Below, one piece after another: positions 1 to 8,553 of a DNA stretch of 64,000 bases. The notes beneath the pieces are model-generated. The model worked only from the letters and a program-made list of their open reading frames with translations. It had not been told where the DNA came from and did no database searches. This stretch comes from Mesonia aquimarina (GTDB lineage: Bacteria > Bacteroidota > Bacteroidia > Flavobacteriales > Flavobacteriaceae): positions 112,685 to 176,684 of the forward strand of contig NZ_RCNV01000008.1 of NCBI RefSeq assembly GCF_003667275.1, read 5' to 3'. Position numbers and translations under genes: made by a program. How positions within the stretch are numbered: the first letter of the stretch is position 1; each line of letters starts with the position of its first letter.

Positions 1-393
1 ATATTTTTGAATGATCCCACCGTATAGGTTATATGCATAAGGATCGCTATAGTTAATCTGTAAGTTTGGTAATGTATTTACTTTTTCAATTCCGTTTTCT
101 ACGTAACGATATTCACCAATTAAAATGTCTTCATAATAATTTACGCCTAGCATAGGACTTGCTGAATTGTCAATGTATTGCATTTCTTTCTTTACTAGGG
201 TAATGGTGAGTAGCGTGTTTCCACTACTATATTGCCAAGTACCTTCAAATCTATCATAATCATTAAACGTATCTTTGTAATAGGCGCCCGCTATTGAAGC
301 GTAATCTGGGTTGCTATACCTTGGTAGAACGGGCGATTGTGCTTTACAAAGCATAAAACTGAATAAAAGTGGGAGGATAAAAAATATCTTCAT
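1..393 (-). CDS. DUF6705-like secreted protein, C-terminus outside window
   Basis: An open frame on the minus strand starts with ATG at 393 and runs off the left edge, giving about 131 N-terminal residues. It opens with a hydrophobic signal segment (MKIFFILPLLFSFMLCKAQ), which may be a lipoprotein signal because a Cys lies near its end. The mature part contains FEGTW, a run of alternating hydrophobic residues, and then EDILIGEYRYVENG. This pattern recalls small secreted flavobacterial proteins annotated DUF6705; the family assignment is from memory and the function is unknown. It is divergent from the cyclase gene starting at 499. The frame has no internal stop, so I read it as intact and cut only by the window edge. 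Confidence 0.7.
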   Translation of the reverse strand, partial: MKIFFILPLLFSFMLCKAQSPVLPRYSNPDYASIAGAYYKDTFNDYDRFEGTWQYSSGNTLLTITLVKKEMQYIDNSASPMLGVNYYEDILIGEYRYVENGIEKVNTLPNLQINYSDPYAYNLYGGIIQKY

Positions 394-498
394 AATTGTA
401 AAGCTGAGATTGTGTATCTTTATAATTGTTTGATTCATAGTTTTTAGCGTGGTACAAATAGCTGCTCTTACAGCAAGTTAACTAATAAGTATATTAAA

Positions 499-1326
499 AT
501 GAAAAAGTTGTTATATTTTTTGTTACCAGTATTTTTAATCTTATTTGCTTGTAAGGAGAAAAATACATCTTCATTACAGGAGGTTGAGAAAAAAAATCGA
601 GCTACAACAAATCAAAAAATAATAGATTTATCGCACGATTATTCTAACGAAACAATTTATTGGGTTACTGCTGAAGAATTTCAATTAGATACTGTATTTA
701 AAGGTCAAACCGATAAAGGGTTTTATTATTGTGCGAATAATTTTAGTACGGCAGAGCACGGCGGCACACATATAGACGCGCCTATACATTTTGCTGAAGG
801 AGGGCTTTCAGTTGATGAAATTCCACTTGAAAAATTAATAGGACCAGGAATTAAAATCGATGTTTCTGCAAAAGCACTAAATAATCCTGATTATTTAATT
901 GCAATTGATGATCTACTTGCGTGGGAAAATCAGCAGAAAATGAAAATTCCAAATGCTAGTATTGTGTTGTTAGAAACAGGGTATTCAAAATATTATCCGG
1001 ATAAAGAAAAATATATGGGGACTGTAGATAGGGGAGAAGATGCTATAAAACAATTGCATTTTCCAGGGCTTTCTAAAGAAGCCGCAACTTGGCTTGTGGA
1101 AAAACGGAATATTAATGCTATTGGAATTGACACCCCAAGTATAGATTACGGTCAATCTGAATATTTTGAGAGTCATGTTATCTTACTTTCTGAAAATATT
1201 CCGGCTTTTGAAAATTTGACTAATTTAGATAAATTACCCGCCACTGAATTTAAAATAATTGCATTGCCTATGAAAATTAAAGAAGGTAGTGGAGCGCCGT
1301 TAAGAATTGTAGCTTTAAAAAAATAG
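499..1326 (+). CDS. Cyclase-family (kynurenine formamidase-like) lipoprotein
   Basis: The protein (275 residues) has a lipoprotein signal peptide ending in LFAC (Cys18), so the mature enzyme should be membrane anchored outside the cytoplasm. The family signature HGGTHIDAPIH is at residues 87-97; in the cyclase/kynurenine formamidase family the His and Asp residues of this HxGTHxDxPxH motif bind the catalytic metal. A second conserved stretch, AIGIDTPSIDYG, follows near residue 210. Substrates in the family include N-formylkynurenine and other amides or esters, so the substrate here is not determined. The next gene, an M23 peptidase, starts 14 bases downstream and probably shares the transcript. 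The export signal is the odd point, because characterised formamidases are generally cytoplasmic. Confidence 0.87.
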   Translation: MKKLLYFLLPVFLILFACKEKNTSSLQEVEKKNRATTNQKIIDLSHDYSNETIYWVTAEEFQLDTVFKGQTDKGFYYCANNFSTAEHGGTHIDAPIHFAEGGLSVDEIPLEKLIGPGIKIDVSAKALNNPDYLIAIDDLLAWENQQKMKIPNASIVLLETGYSKYYPDKEKYMGTVDRGEDAIKQLHFPGLSKEAATWLVEKRNINAIGIDTPSIDYGQSEYFESHVILLSENIPAFENLTNLDKLPATEFKIIALPMKIKEGSGAPLRIVALKK

Positions 1327-1340
1327 TTAGAAAATCTGTA

Positions 1341-2165
1341 ATGAAAAATAATATCTTATCGGTTATTCTTCTCTTTTTTACGCTTGCTGTTTTTAGTCAG
1401 AAAAAAGCAGATGAGCCAACTACGTATAAAGATGATTTGTCCTTTGGGTGGAAAGAAAATAATGACACGTTAAAATTAATTGCGCGAAGTAAAATTTTTG
1501 CTCCTATTCAACTTTATTTTTATTCAAGAAAAAACAATTCAGAACTCAATTCATTTCTATTGAAACCAAAGGATAGTGTGGTGTTAGCTAGTATTTTTAG
1601 TACTAAAGAAGATTCCCTAATCACCAATAGATTTAATGACAGTATTCGAGTTGGTTATTTTTTCGGACATAAATCTTTAATACATCCCAAGTTAGATTAT
1701 CCTTACAGGCTTCCATTTAAAAAAGGGCGTAAGTATGAGGTTAGCCAGAGTTTTAACGGTAAAAATTCTCATCATAGTAAAAAATCTAAATATGCGATAG
1801 ATTTTCAGTTAAATGCAGGAGAGAAAGTCTATGCTGCCAGGGGAGGAATTGTAGTTAAAGTAATTGATTGGTTTACTAAACAAGGTGGCAAAGAATTAAT
1901 ACATGCGGCCAATAAAATTGTAATTCTTCACGATGATGGAACCATGGCTTCTTATGTACATTTAGATTACAAAGGAAGTTTTGTTAAAGAAGGACAACGC
2001 ATAAATAAAGGAGATAAAATTGGAGTTTCTGGCTTAACCGGTTATACAAGAGGTCCACATTTACATTTTGTTGTGCGAAAGGAAAATGATATTGCTATTC
2101 CTGTATATTTTGAAGGCTATATGGGAAAAACTCTTAAAACAGGAAAGCTATATAAAGTGAAATAA
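1341..2165 (+). CDS. Secreted M23-family metallopeptidase
   Basis: This 274-residue protein has a signal peptide ending near VFSQKK. Residues of about 25-120 look like a beta-sandwich spacer. The C-terminal half is an M23 (LytM/lysostaphin-type) domain: HSKKSKYAIDF supplies the first His/Asp zinc ligands, GEKVYAARGGIVVKV is the typical following strand pair, and GPHLHFVV supplies the HxH motif. M23 enzymes cut peptide crosslinks in peptidoglycan, so a periplasmic cell-wall role is likely. The full catalytic set appears present. It follows the cyclase lipoprotein by 14 bases, with no promoter visible between them. Confidence 0.88.
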   Translation: MKNNILSVILLFFTLAVFSQKKADEPTTYKDDLSFGWKENNDTLKLIARSKIFAPIQLYFYSRKNNSELNSFLLKPKDSVVLASIFSTKEDSLITNRFNDSIRVGYFFGHKSLIHPKLDYPYRLPFKKGRKYEVSQSFNGKNSHHSKKSKYAIDFQLNAGEKVYAARGGIVVKVIDWFTKQGGKELIHAANKIVILHDDGTMASYVHLDYKGSFVKEGQRINKGDKIGVSGLTGYTRGPHLHFVVRKENDIAIPVYFEGYMGKTLKTGKLYKVK

Positions 2166-2254
2166 AGATTGCTAAGTTTCTTTTCAAATAAATTATATAT
2201 ATTTAATTGTTGTTTTTTGATGATATAAAATAAATCTAATCCAGCCTTAAAATT

Positions 2255-2926
2255 ATGAAAATAATTGTGATGTTATTTTGTTTACTAGTGAGCTTCTCTT
2301 TGTTTTCTCAAGATTGGGATTTTGAAGCTCCAGACTACGATAAAATTGAAAAAAACATTCAACAGAAAAAATCAAATCTGTTTTATGAAACCTTAATGAA
2401 GAAATATTTACAAGCAGATGCTACCATGACGCTTCAAGAAAAAAGGCACCTCTATTATGGTTACACTTTTCAAGACGAATATTCTCCTTATGCGCGGTCA
2501 GCTTATAATGACAGTTTAAAAGTTGTGCTTGAAAAAGAAAATCATAACCCAAAAGATCTCGATAAAATTTTAAAGTTTAGCGATTCAATTTTATCGGCAA
2601 ACCCATTCAGTATAAGAGCCTTAAATTATCAATCATACGTTTTAGAAAAAATGGACCGTAAAAAAGCTCTTAATAAAAAAGTAACACAATTAAGAATTAT
2701 TATAGATGTCCTTATAAGTTCTGGAAACGGAACAAGTAAAGAAGATGCCTTTTATGTTATTTACACTATGCACGAATATGATTTGTTAGCTGTTTTAGGC
2801 TTTGAGTTTGGAGGTTCTCAAAAACTTATTGAACACTATGATTATTTAACGGTTTTAGAAAATAATGCCGGAGTTAAAGGGTTGTATTTTGATGTGAGCC
2901 CTTGTTTAAACTCTATGTTGAATTAA
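2255..2926 (+). CDS. DUF4919-like secreted protein
   Basis: The protein has 223 residues with a clear signal peptide (cleavage near FSLFSQ). The mature part begins WDFEAPDYDKIEKNI and contains the segment MTLQEKRHLYYGYTFQDEYSPY, which I recognise as the pattern of DUF4919 proteins of Bacteroidota. The remainder looks mostly alpha-helical. No catalytic motif is evident and the function is unknown. It ends six bases before the stop of the convergent DUF481 gene, so the two transcripts probably overlap at their ends. Confidence 0.78.
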   Translation: MKIIVMLFCLLVSFSLFSQDWDFEAPDYDKIEKNIQQKKSNLFYETLMKKYLQADATMTLQEKRHLYYGYTFQDEYSPYARSAYNDSLKVVLEKENHNPKDLDKILKFSDSILSANPFSIRALNYQSYVLEKMDRKKALNKKVTQLRIIIDVLISSGNGTSKEDAFYVIYTMHEYDLLAVLGFEFGGSQKLIEHYDYLTVLENNAGVKGLYFDVSPCLNSMLN

Positions 2927-2932
2927 GTCGTT

Positions 2933-3970
2933 TTATAAATCCCAGCCAAAAATAGTTTGAAAAACAAAATCGCTTTCACTTCCGCTTTCTGCCGGTTTAT
3001 TATCGTAATTTAAGGAGAACCCAAGATCTATATAGAAATCTAAAGGTAAGTCATATTTAAAATCAAATCGGTAATCTGCCCGCCATCTGCCGGACTCTGT
3101 AAAACTAGGATAGATATATAAATTAGTTAAAAGGCTGAGGTCGCCGATATCGTATAAATTTAATTCTGTTCCTACAAAACCTTCACCACTATTGTTATAA
3201 GTTTTTTGACCATTTACGCCAAAGGTTTCATTGTTAAACGATGCTCCTGCTTGTACGCCCCAATAAACCTGATTTGTGCGGACCAGGAATTTTCCCATAC
3301 CTAATTTTCCTAAGGTACGTAAATCTATATTTTGTTCGGTGTTAGAAAGCCAAGAAACTTCTGCCAAAGTAAACCAATTTTTCTTTAGGTAATATTTAAA
3401 TCCTAAGGCTGCATCTAAGCGATGTATGTCTGCAACACTGTCTTGTATAGAGCGAATATCGTTGTAACTACCATTTAGAGCCCAACGTCGTTCTTGGTAT
3501 CCTAATGTACTACGGATGCTAAATTGACTAAGGTTGTTGGCTTTTGTGTAATTGTAGCCTAAGCCAAGGGATACAGAAAGTTTATCCCAAAAGCTAGATT
3601 TAACAGCATTTAAAAAAACGATATTGTCTTTTTGTACATCGCGAATTGTATCTGTAGCTCTTATTATGTTAACAGTTTTTTCTCCGCTACTTTCAACTTT
3701 TCCGTTGTAACGACCGCCAGATTTTAAATTAATTAAAAAAGAACTGGTTGTATAAATAGTTTTTATTTTATCCCATTCTATTTTAAAATCATCGTCGCTA
3801 TAATCTGTTTCCATTGTGGCGACGCCACGGTTCATGGTTTTTAGTTCGCCAACAATAACGTTATTGTTGGTAAGAACTAGCGAATCATTTTGCGCTTGTA
3901 TAGAATGAAAGCTTAAAAAACATACAAACGCGACACACAACTTTAGCTTAAATAGTATTTTGCTTATCAT
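2933..3970 (-). CDS. DUF481-family outer-membrane barrel protein
   Basis: The protein has 345 residues with a signal peptide (cleavage near IQAQ). Residues of about 30-115 form a small beta-rich domain that begins with SLVLTNNNVIVGEL and recalls the SH3-like modules preceding DUF481 barrels. From about residue 130 alternating polar and hydrophobic strands with many aromatic residues continue to the end, which is FQTIFGWDL. A terminal aromatic or hydrophobic residue and this strand pattern fit an outer-membrane beta-barrel of the DUF481 (YdiY-like) group. The ligand is unknown. The gene converges on the DUF4919 gene and is divergent from the receiver-fusion gene at 4261. Confidence 0.85.
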   Translation of the reverse strand: MISKILFKLKLCVAFVCFLSFHSIQAQNDSLVLTNNNVIVGELKTMNRGVATMETDYSDDDFKIEWDKIKTIYTTSSFLINLKSGGRYNGKVESSGEKTVNIIRATDTIRDVQKDNIVFLNAVKSSFWDKLSVSLGLGYNYTKANNLSQFSIRSTLGYQERRWALNGSYNDIRSIQDSVADIHRLDAALGFKYYLKKNWFTLAEVSWLSNTEQNIDLRTLGKLGMGKFLVRTNQVYWGVQAGASFNNETFGVNGQKTYNNSGEGFVGTELNLYDIGDLSLLTNLYIYPSFTESGRWRADYRFDFKYDLPLDFYIDLGFSLNYDNKPAESGSESDFVFQTIFGWDL

Positions 3971-4042
3971 ATTTTGGTTAGTTTTTCATAGAAAAGGATG
4001 ATATAAAAATAATGATTTTTATAAATAATTGAAATTAATATA

Positions 4043-4065
4043 ACTAATAAATTAACATTATTAGT
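4043..4065. promoter_or_regulatory. Inverted repeat in a 290-base AT-rich gap
   Basis: ACTAATAA at 4043-4050 is mirrored by TTATTAGT at 4058-4065 with a seven-base spacer. It lies in the intergenic region 3971-4260 between the divergent DUF481 and receiver-fusion genes and could be an operator. In DNA this AT-rich an 8-base arm can arise by chance. I see no other clear element in this gap. Confidence 0.25.
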
Positions 4066-4260
4066 AAATTATATTTACGTTATTAAGATTTATAGTATTT
4101 TTTAATCCAAAATATTTTTAGAATATTGTTGGTTATATTGGTTTTTATTTTATCTAAAGCCTTATAAAATCAGCTAAAAGTTTGATAATTTTTTAATCTC
4201 TTCAGTCAAATTTCAATTCAAAAATGTTAATTTGCTTTACCATATCTTATTTTCCAACTT

Positions 4261-5421
4261 ATGCGAATTCTTGCTATAGACGATCAAAAACTTAGCCTGT
4301 ACCCTTTAGAAAAAACACTTACAAGAGAAGGTTATGACTTTAAAGGATTAATGAACCCTAGAAAAGCAAAGGAGGTTATTGCTGATTTTAAACCAGATTT
4401 GGTAATAGTAGATTTAAATATGCCATTTTTTTCGGGTTTAGAAATAGTTGAATACATACGAAAGGAAGCGCAGTTAACAATTCCGGTAATTGTGTTAACA
4501 GGGGATGTAAATAAAGTTTCTATAGTAAAGGCTTTTGAACTTGGCGTAAATGACTATTTAAAAAAGCCAATCAGTTTAAAAGAAATTGTTGTTAGAATAA
4601 ATAAAGTCTTAGGTAAACCCAATGATAATATAAGAGAAGATATTAAGGCTCGTGTAGAGAAAAGCTTTATTGGCTTGGTAATTCCGCTTCAAAATAATGA
4701 GAAATTACTTAAAAGTGAAGCGTTTATTAATTTTATAGAAAACACTTCCGGTTGTTTTATTTGTTTTGCCAACAACGGGAGTACCGACAATACCTTAGCT
4801 GAAATAGAAAAAATACGAAAAGGGCGAGAAGATAAAACTATTATTTATAATTTTAAAAAACCTCTAAAACGTTCTGAAGCAGTTCGCTTATCGGTTTTAT
4901 ATCTACACAGAATTTCTTCGTTAGATTTTGTGGGTTATATTAATACTTGGTTTATTCCCGCCATTGAATCTTGGAAAAAACTACCGCTTCAACAAAATAG
5001 AGTAACTGTTGGAGTGGCAAAAAAAACCAACGGAATAAAATATAGTTTGTATGTAAAACTCATTTTTAAAATGCTGATGAGACTTGATTTTAGTTATATG
5101 AATGTTGGTTTTATCGCAATGGATAAAAAAATTGTTGAAGGAGTTTTTAGAGAAAAATTTTTAAGTCAATATTTATTAAACGTAGAGGTTCTTATGCGTT
5201 TAAAAAGGCATTTTAGTAAAAATGATTTTAAAAACTTGCTTCAAAAAGAAGAATTAGATTTAACCATAACCTTAGAAGAACCTACTTCCTTTAAGCGAGA
5301 AACGCGTTTGCTAAAAGATTTTGTTAGAGTTGCTAAAGTGTATAAAAATGAGGATACCTTTATAGGGAAATCTAATTACGAAGATTTCTTCCCGAAATAC
5401 CCAAATAAAATAATTGAATAA
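4261..5421 (+). CDS. Response-regulator receiver fused to a degenerate glycosyltransferase-2-like domain
   Basis: The protein (386 residues) begins with a complete CheY-like receiver, residues 1-118: acidic pair D7/D8, phospho-acceptor D51 in VDLNMP, T80 and K102 in the KKP turn. A second domain from about residue 137 follows the layout of a GT-A fold family 2 glycosyltransferase: IGLVIPLQNNEKLL (strand 1), FANNGSTDNT at 169-178 (usual VDDGSTDNT) and KRSEAVRLSVLYL at 203-215 (usual GKAEAVRQG). Both Asp residues of the nucleotide-binding DDGS are Asn here, and the region normally carrying the metal-binding DxD reads GYINTWF (225-231). I infer a non-catalytic, phosphorylation-controlled sensor or partner module. 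It converges with the adjacent response regulator gene at a gap of seven bases. The receiver call is firm; the GT fold is by pattern only. Confidence 0.82.
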   Translation: MRILAIDDQKLSLYPLEKTLTREGYDFKGLMNPRKAKEVIADFKPDLVIVDLNMPFFSGLEIVEYIRKEAQLTIPVIVLTGDVNKVSIVKAFELGVNDYLKKPISLKEIVVRINKVLGKPNDNIREDIKARVEKSFIGLVIPLQNNEKLLKSEAFINFIENTSGCFICFANNGSTDNTLAEIEKIRKGREDKTIIYNFKKPLKRSEAVRLSVLYLHRISSLDFVGYINTWFIPAIESWKKLPLQQNRVTVGVAKKTNGIKYSLYVKLIFKMLMRLDFSYMNVGFIAMDKKIVEGVFREKFLSQYLLNVEVLMRLKRHFSKNDFKNLLQKEELDLTITLEEPTSFKRETRLLKDFVRVAKVYKNEDTFIGKSNYEDFFPKYPNKIIE

Positions 5422-5428
5422 TTATATA

Positions 5429-5839
5429 TTAAGAAAAATTATCCTCTTTAAAATCCTTCAAAATGGTAGAAAGCTGCTCTGGGCCAACAGGTTTTATGAT
5501 GTAATTTTTTACATCTTGATACCGTTTTACGCGGTTTACATCTTTTGGGTCTATAGAGCTAGAAATTACATAAATGTAAACTTTTTTAGGAGAAGGAATT
5601 TTAATAAACTCATCTAAAAACTCCCAACCGTCCATAATTGGCATATTAAGGTCTAGTAAAATAACGTCGGGAATATTCTCGTTATTTTCAATTATTGAAG
5701 ATAAATTATCCAGTGCATCACGCCCATTTTTAAAGATTAATGTGCTTTCGCAAAAGTTAATTACATCCATCACTTTTTGAATACCAAAAACGTAAATAGG
5801 ATCATCATCAATAATGCAAGTTAATTTTAAAGTGCTCAT
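5429..5839 (-). CDS. Single-domain (CheY-like) response regulator
   Basis: This 136-residue protein is a stand-alone receiver. Acidic triad D11-D13, phospho-acceptor D63 in LLDLNMPIMDGWEF, Ser93/Ser94 at the signalling switch and K116 before Pro in the KP turn are all present. There is no output domain, so it acts by protein contact or as a phosphorelay intermediate. It starts three bases after the stop codon of the PAS histidine kinase at 5843-7327 and is surely its co-transcribed partner. Receivers of this length beside PAS kinases are common in flavobacteria. The convergent receiver-fusion gene is a second plausible target of the same kinase. Confidence 0.92.
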   Translation of the reverse strand: MSTLKLTCIIDDDPIYVFGIQKVMDVINFCESTLIFKNGRDALDNLSSIIENNENIPDVILLDLNMPIMDGWEFLDEFIKIPSPKKVYIYVISSSIDPKDVNRVKRYQDVKNYIIKPVGPEQLSTILKDFKEDNFS

Positions 5840-5842
5840 AAC

Positions 5843-7327
5843 TTAGGTCGTTTTTTTTAAATAAATACTAAATGTAGTTCCTTCATCAACAGCACTTTCT
5901 ACTTCAATTTTTCCGCCCATCGCTTGAATTTGGTTTTTGGTTAAAAATAAACCAATTCCGCGTGCATCTTCGTGTTCGTGAAAAGTTTTATACATTTTAA
6001 ATAATTTATGTCCGTGTTTTTCTAAATCTATTCCCAATCCATTATCCTTAAAATCTATACGAATAAAAGCGTCTTCAACTTCAGCATTTACTTCTAAAAA
6101 ACTAGCTTTAGAAGGTGAGCTGTATTTTATGGCATTAGAAATAAAGTTTAAGAAAATACTTTCTAAATAAGCCGGAACCGCTTTTACTTTAAGCGAAGCA
6201 TCAACAGCCAGTGTTATTTTTAGGTTGTGTTGCTGTATTTGAGAGCTTAAATTTTCAATGGTTTTTTTGGCAACAGGAAGAACGGCAATAGACTCCATTG
6301 TGTTTTTTATGCTGTTGTGCATATTTACAATTTCAGAAAGATGCTCAATTGTCTCTTGTAAGTTGCTAGAAGCGCTAGAAAGCATAGTAATAATTTCGTC
6401 TTCCTCGTCCAGTTGACTTTCATATAATTCTAATAACATGCTAAAATTTCCGGCATGAGAACGTAAATTGTGAGAAACAATGTGGGCAAAGTTTTCTAAG
6501 CGTTCATTTTGTTCCTTACTTTTCTTAAATAATTTTTTTATTCGTTTTTCTGCACGCTTCATTTCAGTAATATCAATGAGCTGCGAAATAAAATATAAGT
6601 TTAAACCATCATTGTTTTTCACTATTGAAACCGCCAAAATAGCATAAACAATACTACCGTTTTTATGGTAATAGCGTTTCTCTAATTGGTAGTGGTCAAT
6701 TTCGCCATCAAGTAGTCTTTTCAGTAAACTTAAATCCTTTTCTAAATCTTCAGGAACGGTAATATCTTGAAATGTAAGCTTGAAAAGTTCTTCCTTTGTG
6801 TAGCCCAGCATTAAACTGATGCGCTTGTTCACTTTTAGCCATTTTCCTTCTAGAGACACAAGCGCCATTCCCGTTGCACCATATTCAAAATTATTTTGAA
6901 ATGCTTTTTCACTTATTTTAAGTTTTTCAGCGAGGCCTACATCATATGTTTTTTGATAAGCATTGGCTCGTGTAATTTTTTCTGAAGAAAATACAGCTAT
7001 ATAAAACTCTTCCTGTTGAAAACTAAAGCTTAAAAAATGTGCTTTTTTAGAAGCAATTTTTTTGCCATTTAAAAAGAAATAAGCTTCTGTTTTTATAGAT
7101 TTAGCCTCACTTTTTTCAAGAGGTTCTTTAATTTCAAAAGAAAATTCTTCTGATTTAAAATCAGTTAATAAAAGTTTTAAGTGTTCTTGTAAAGCAGGAT
7201 TAATATAAAAATTCTCAGGAGAATTTTTTTGGCTTATCAAGTAACCATAAAGTGCTTGATCTAGAATAAGTTGCCAGCATGTTGGGTTGTCTTGAAAAAT
7301 GTTTAATAAAGAATGCTTAATATTCAT
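5843..7327 (-). CDS. Cytoplasmic PAS-domain sensor histidine kinase
   Basis: The protein has 494 residues and no membrane segment. Residues of about 1-125 form an uncharacterised N-terminal region. A PAS domain at about 150-265 begins GATGMALVSLEGKWLKVN and ends at the PAC-like ISQLIDIT. A short coiled coil leads into the dimerisation helix with the H box SHNLRSH (phospho-acceptor His near 286). The ATPase domain has an N box (NAIKYSS), G1 (DNGLGID) and G2 (ARGIGLFLTKNQI). All residues needed for activity appear present. The gene is followed after three bases by a single-domain response regulator and is divergent from the hupE-like gene at 7476. The signal sensed is unknown. Confidence 0.92.
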   Translation of the reverse strand: MNIKHSLLNIFQDNPTCWQLILDQALYGYLISQKNSPENFYINPALQEHLKLLLTDFKSEEFSFEIKEPLEKSEAKSIKTEAYFFLNGKKIASKKAHFLSFSFQQEEFYIAVFSSEKITRANAYQKTYDVGLAEKLKISEKAFQNNFEYGATGMALVSLEGKWLKVNKRISLMLGYTKEELFKLTFQDITVPEDLEKDLSLLKRLLDGEIDHYQLEKRYYHKNGSIVYAILAVSIVKNNDGLNLYFISQLIDITEMKRAEKRIKKLFKKSKEQNERLENFAHIVSHNLRSHAGNFSMLLELYESQLDEEDEIITMLSSASSNLQETIEHLSEIVNMHNSIKNTMESIAVLPVAKKTIENLSSQIQQHNLKITLAVDASLKVKAVPAYLESIFLNFISNAIKYSSPSKASFLEVNAEVEDAFIRIDFKDNGLGIDLEKHGHKLFKMYKTFHEHEDARGIGLFLTKNQIQAMGGKIEVESAVDEGTTFSIYLKKTT

Positions 7328-7475
7328 GAAGGCTTTTTCTGAAAAAGTAAATGTAATAAAATATATTTCAATTTCGTGAAAAAGTAGGTCTTTGAAGAAT
7401 TTTCTTGTTAATTAAAATCTTAAAAGTTCAACGATATATTGTACATTCGTGAAACCTTACTTTTAAATTTAATCT

Positions 7476-8063
7476 ATGGATCAATTTTGGATTTATTTTA
7501 AATTAGGCCTTACCCATGTTTTAGATTGGAATGCTTATGATCATGTGCTTTTTCTAACTGTTTTGGTAGCAGCGTTTACCTTTTATGAATGGAAGCGCGT
7601 ACTGTGGCTTGTCACATTATTTACCATTGGGCATACCTTATCCTTAATTTTAGCAGCTTATGGAATTGTACAAGTAAATTCTGCTTATGTAGAATTTTTA
7701 ATTCCGATAACTATTTTAATTACTGCTTTATATAATATTTTTACCGTAGGCAAATCCAGCAAGCGTAATGGTGGCATGAGTTTGCTCTTTTTTACTACCT
7801 TATTTTTTGGTGTTATTCACGGCTTAGGTTTTTCGGGTTATTTTAAATTAATAACCAAAGGAACAAGTTCAAAATTACTGCCACTTTTAGAATTTGCTCT
7901 AGGAATTGAAACCGCTCAAATTATTGTAGTTTTTGTAGTTTTATTGCTTGCTTTTATCTTTCAATCTATTTTCAGATTTTCAAAAAGAGACTGGGTGTTG
8001 GTTATTTCATCAATAATAATAGGTTTAATTATTCCAATGCTTCGCGAAAATTGGGTGTGGTAA
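7476..8063 (+). CDS. HupE/UreJ-family membrane protein
   Basis: The protein has 195 residues and about six hydrophobic segments. Conserved features are GLTHVLDWNAYDHVLFL near the start, FTIGHTLSLILA, and FGVIHGLGFSGYF in the middle; these His-containing motifs match the HupE/UreJ_2 family, whose proteobacterial members are linked to nickel supply for hydrogenase or urease. In flavobacteria the family occurs without those enzymes and its role is unsettled; metal transport is a reasonable guess only. The gene stands alone, divergent from the histidine kinase and 55 bases before the dCMP deaminase gene. Confidence 0.87.
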   Translation: MDQFWIYFKLGLTHVLDWNAYDHVLFLTVLVAAFTFYEWKRVLWLVTLFTIGHTLSLILAAYGIVQVNSAYVEFLIPITILITALYNIFTVGKSSKRNGGMSLLFFTTLFFGVIHGLGFSGYFKLITKGTSSKLLPLLEFALGIETAQIIVVFVVLLLAFIFQSIFRFSKRDWVLVISSIIIGLIIPMLRENWVW

Positions 8064-8118
8064 CACAATAAAAAACACAGAATTTCTTTAACTATAAACA
8101 ATTTGTAAGAATTGAAAA

Positions 8119-8553
8119 ATGTCTGTAAAAAAACAATTAAAATTCGATAAGGCTTATCTCCGTATTGCTTCAGAATGGGGCAAACTCTCACATTGCAAAC
8201 GTCGCCAAGTTGGTGCGTTAATCGTAAAAGACAGAATGATTATCTCTGACGGCTATAATGGTACGCCAACCGGTTTCGAAAATTGTTGCGAAGATGAAGA
8301 AGGTTTAACCAAATGGTACGTGCTCCACGCCGAAGCAAACGCCATTTTAAAAGTAGCCGGATCTACGCAATCTTGTAAAAATGCTACATTATATATTACG
8401 ATGTCGCCTTGTAAAGATTGCAGTAAACTCATTCATCAAGCCGGAATAAAACGTTTGGTTTATAAACAAGGTTATAAGGATGATGCGGGCTTAGTTTTTC
8501 TTGAAAAAGCGGGTGTGGAAATTGTACAAATAACAGACACGGCAGCAAGTTGA
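8119..8553 (+). CDS. dCMP deaminase (zinc-dependent deoxycytidylate deaminase)
   Basis: The protein has 144 residues. The zinc and catalytic motif HAE is at 70-72 (H70, E72) and PCKDC at 97-101 supplies Cys98 and Cys101. Residues LRIASEWGKLSHCKRRQVGA and GYNGTPTGFENC are typical of dCMP/ComE-type deaminases rather than TadA or cytidine deaminase. The enzyme converts dCMP to dUMP for thymidylate synthesis. Its stop codon overlaps the TTG start of the S41 protease by four bases (TTGA), so the two are translationally coupled. This is the same gene pair seen in other flavobacteria, as far as I recall. Confidence 0.93.
   Translation: MSVKKQLKFDKAYLRIASEWGKLSHCKRRQVGALIVKDRMIISDGYNGTPTGFENCCEDEEGLTKWYVLHAEANAILKVAGSTQSCKNATLYITMSPCKDCSKLIHQAGIKRLVYKQGYKDDAGLVFLEKAGVEIVQITDTAAS

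Noticed and set aside
5414..5617. 67-codon plus-strand frame after the receiver fusion
   Set aside because: It is antisense to the single-domain response regulator, whose full receiver motif set proves the coding strand.
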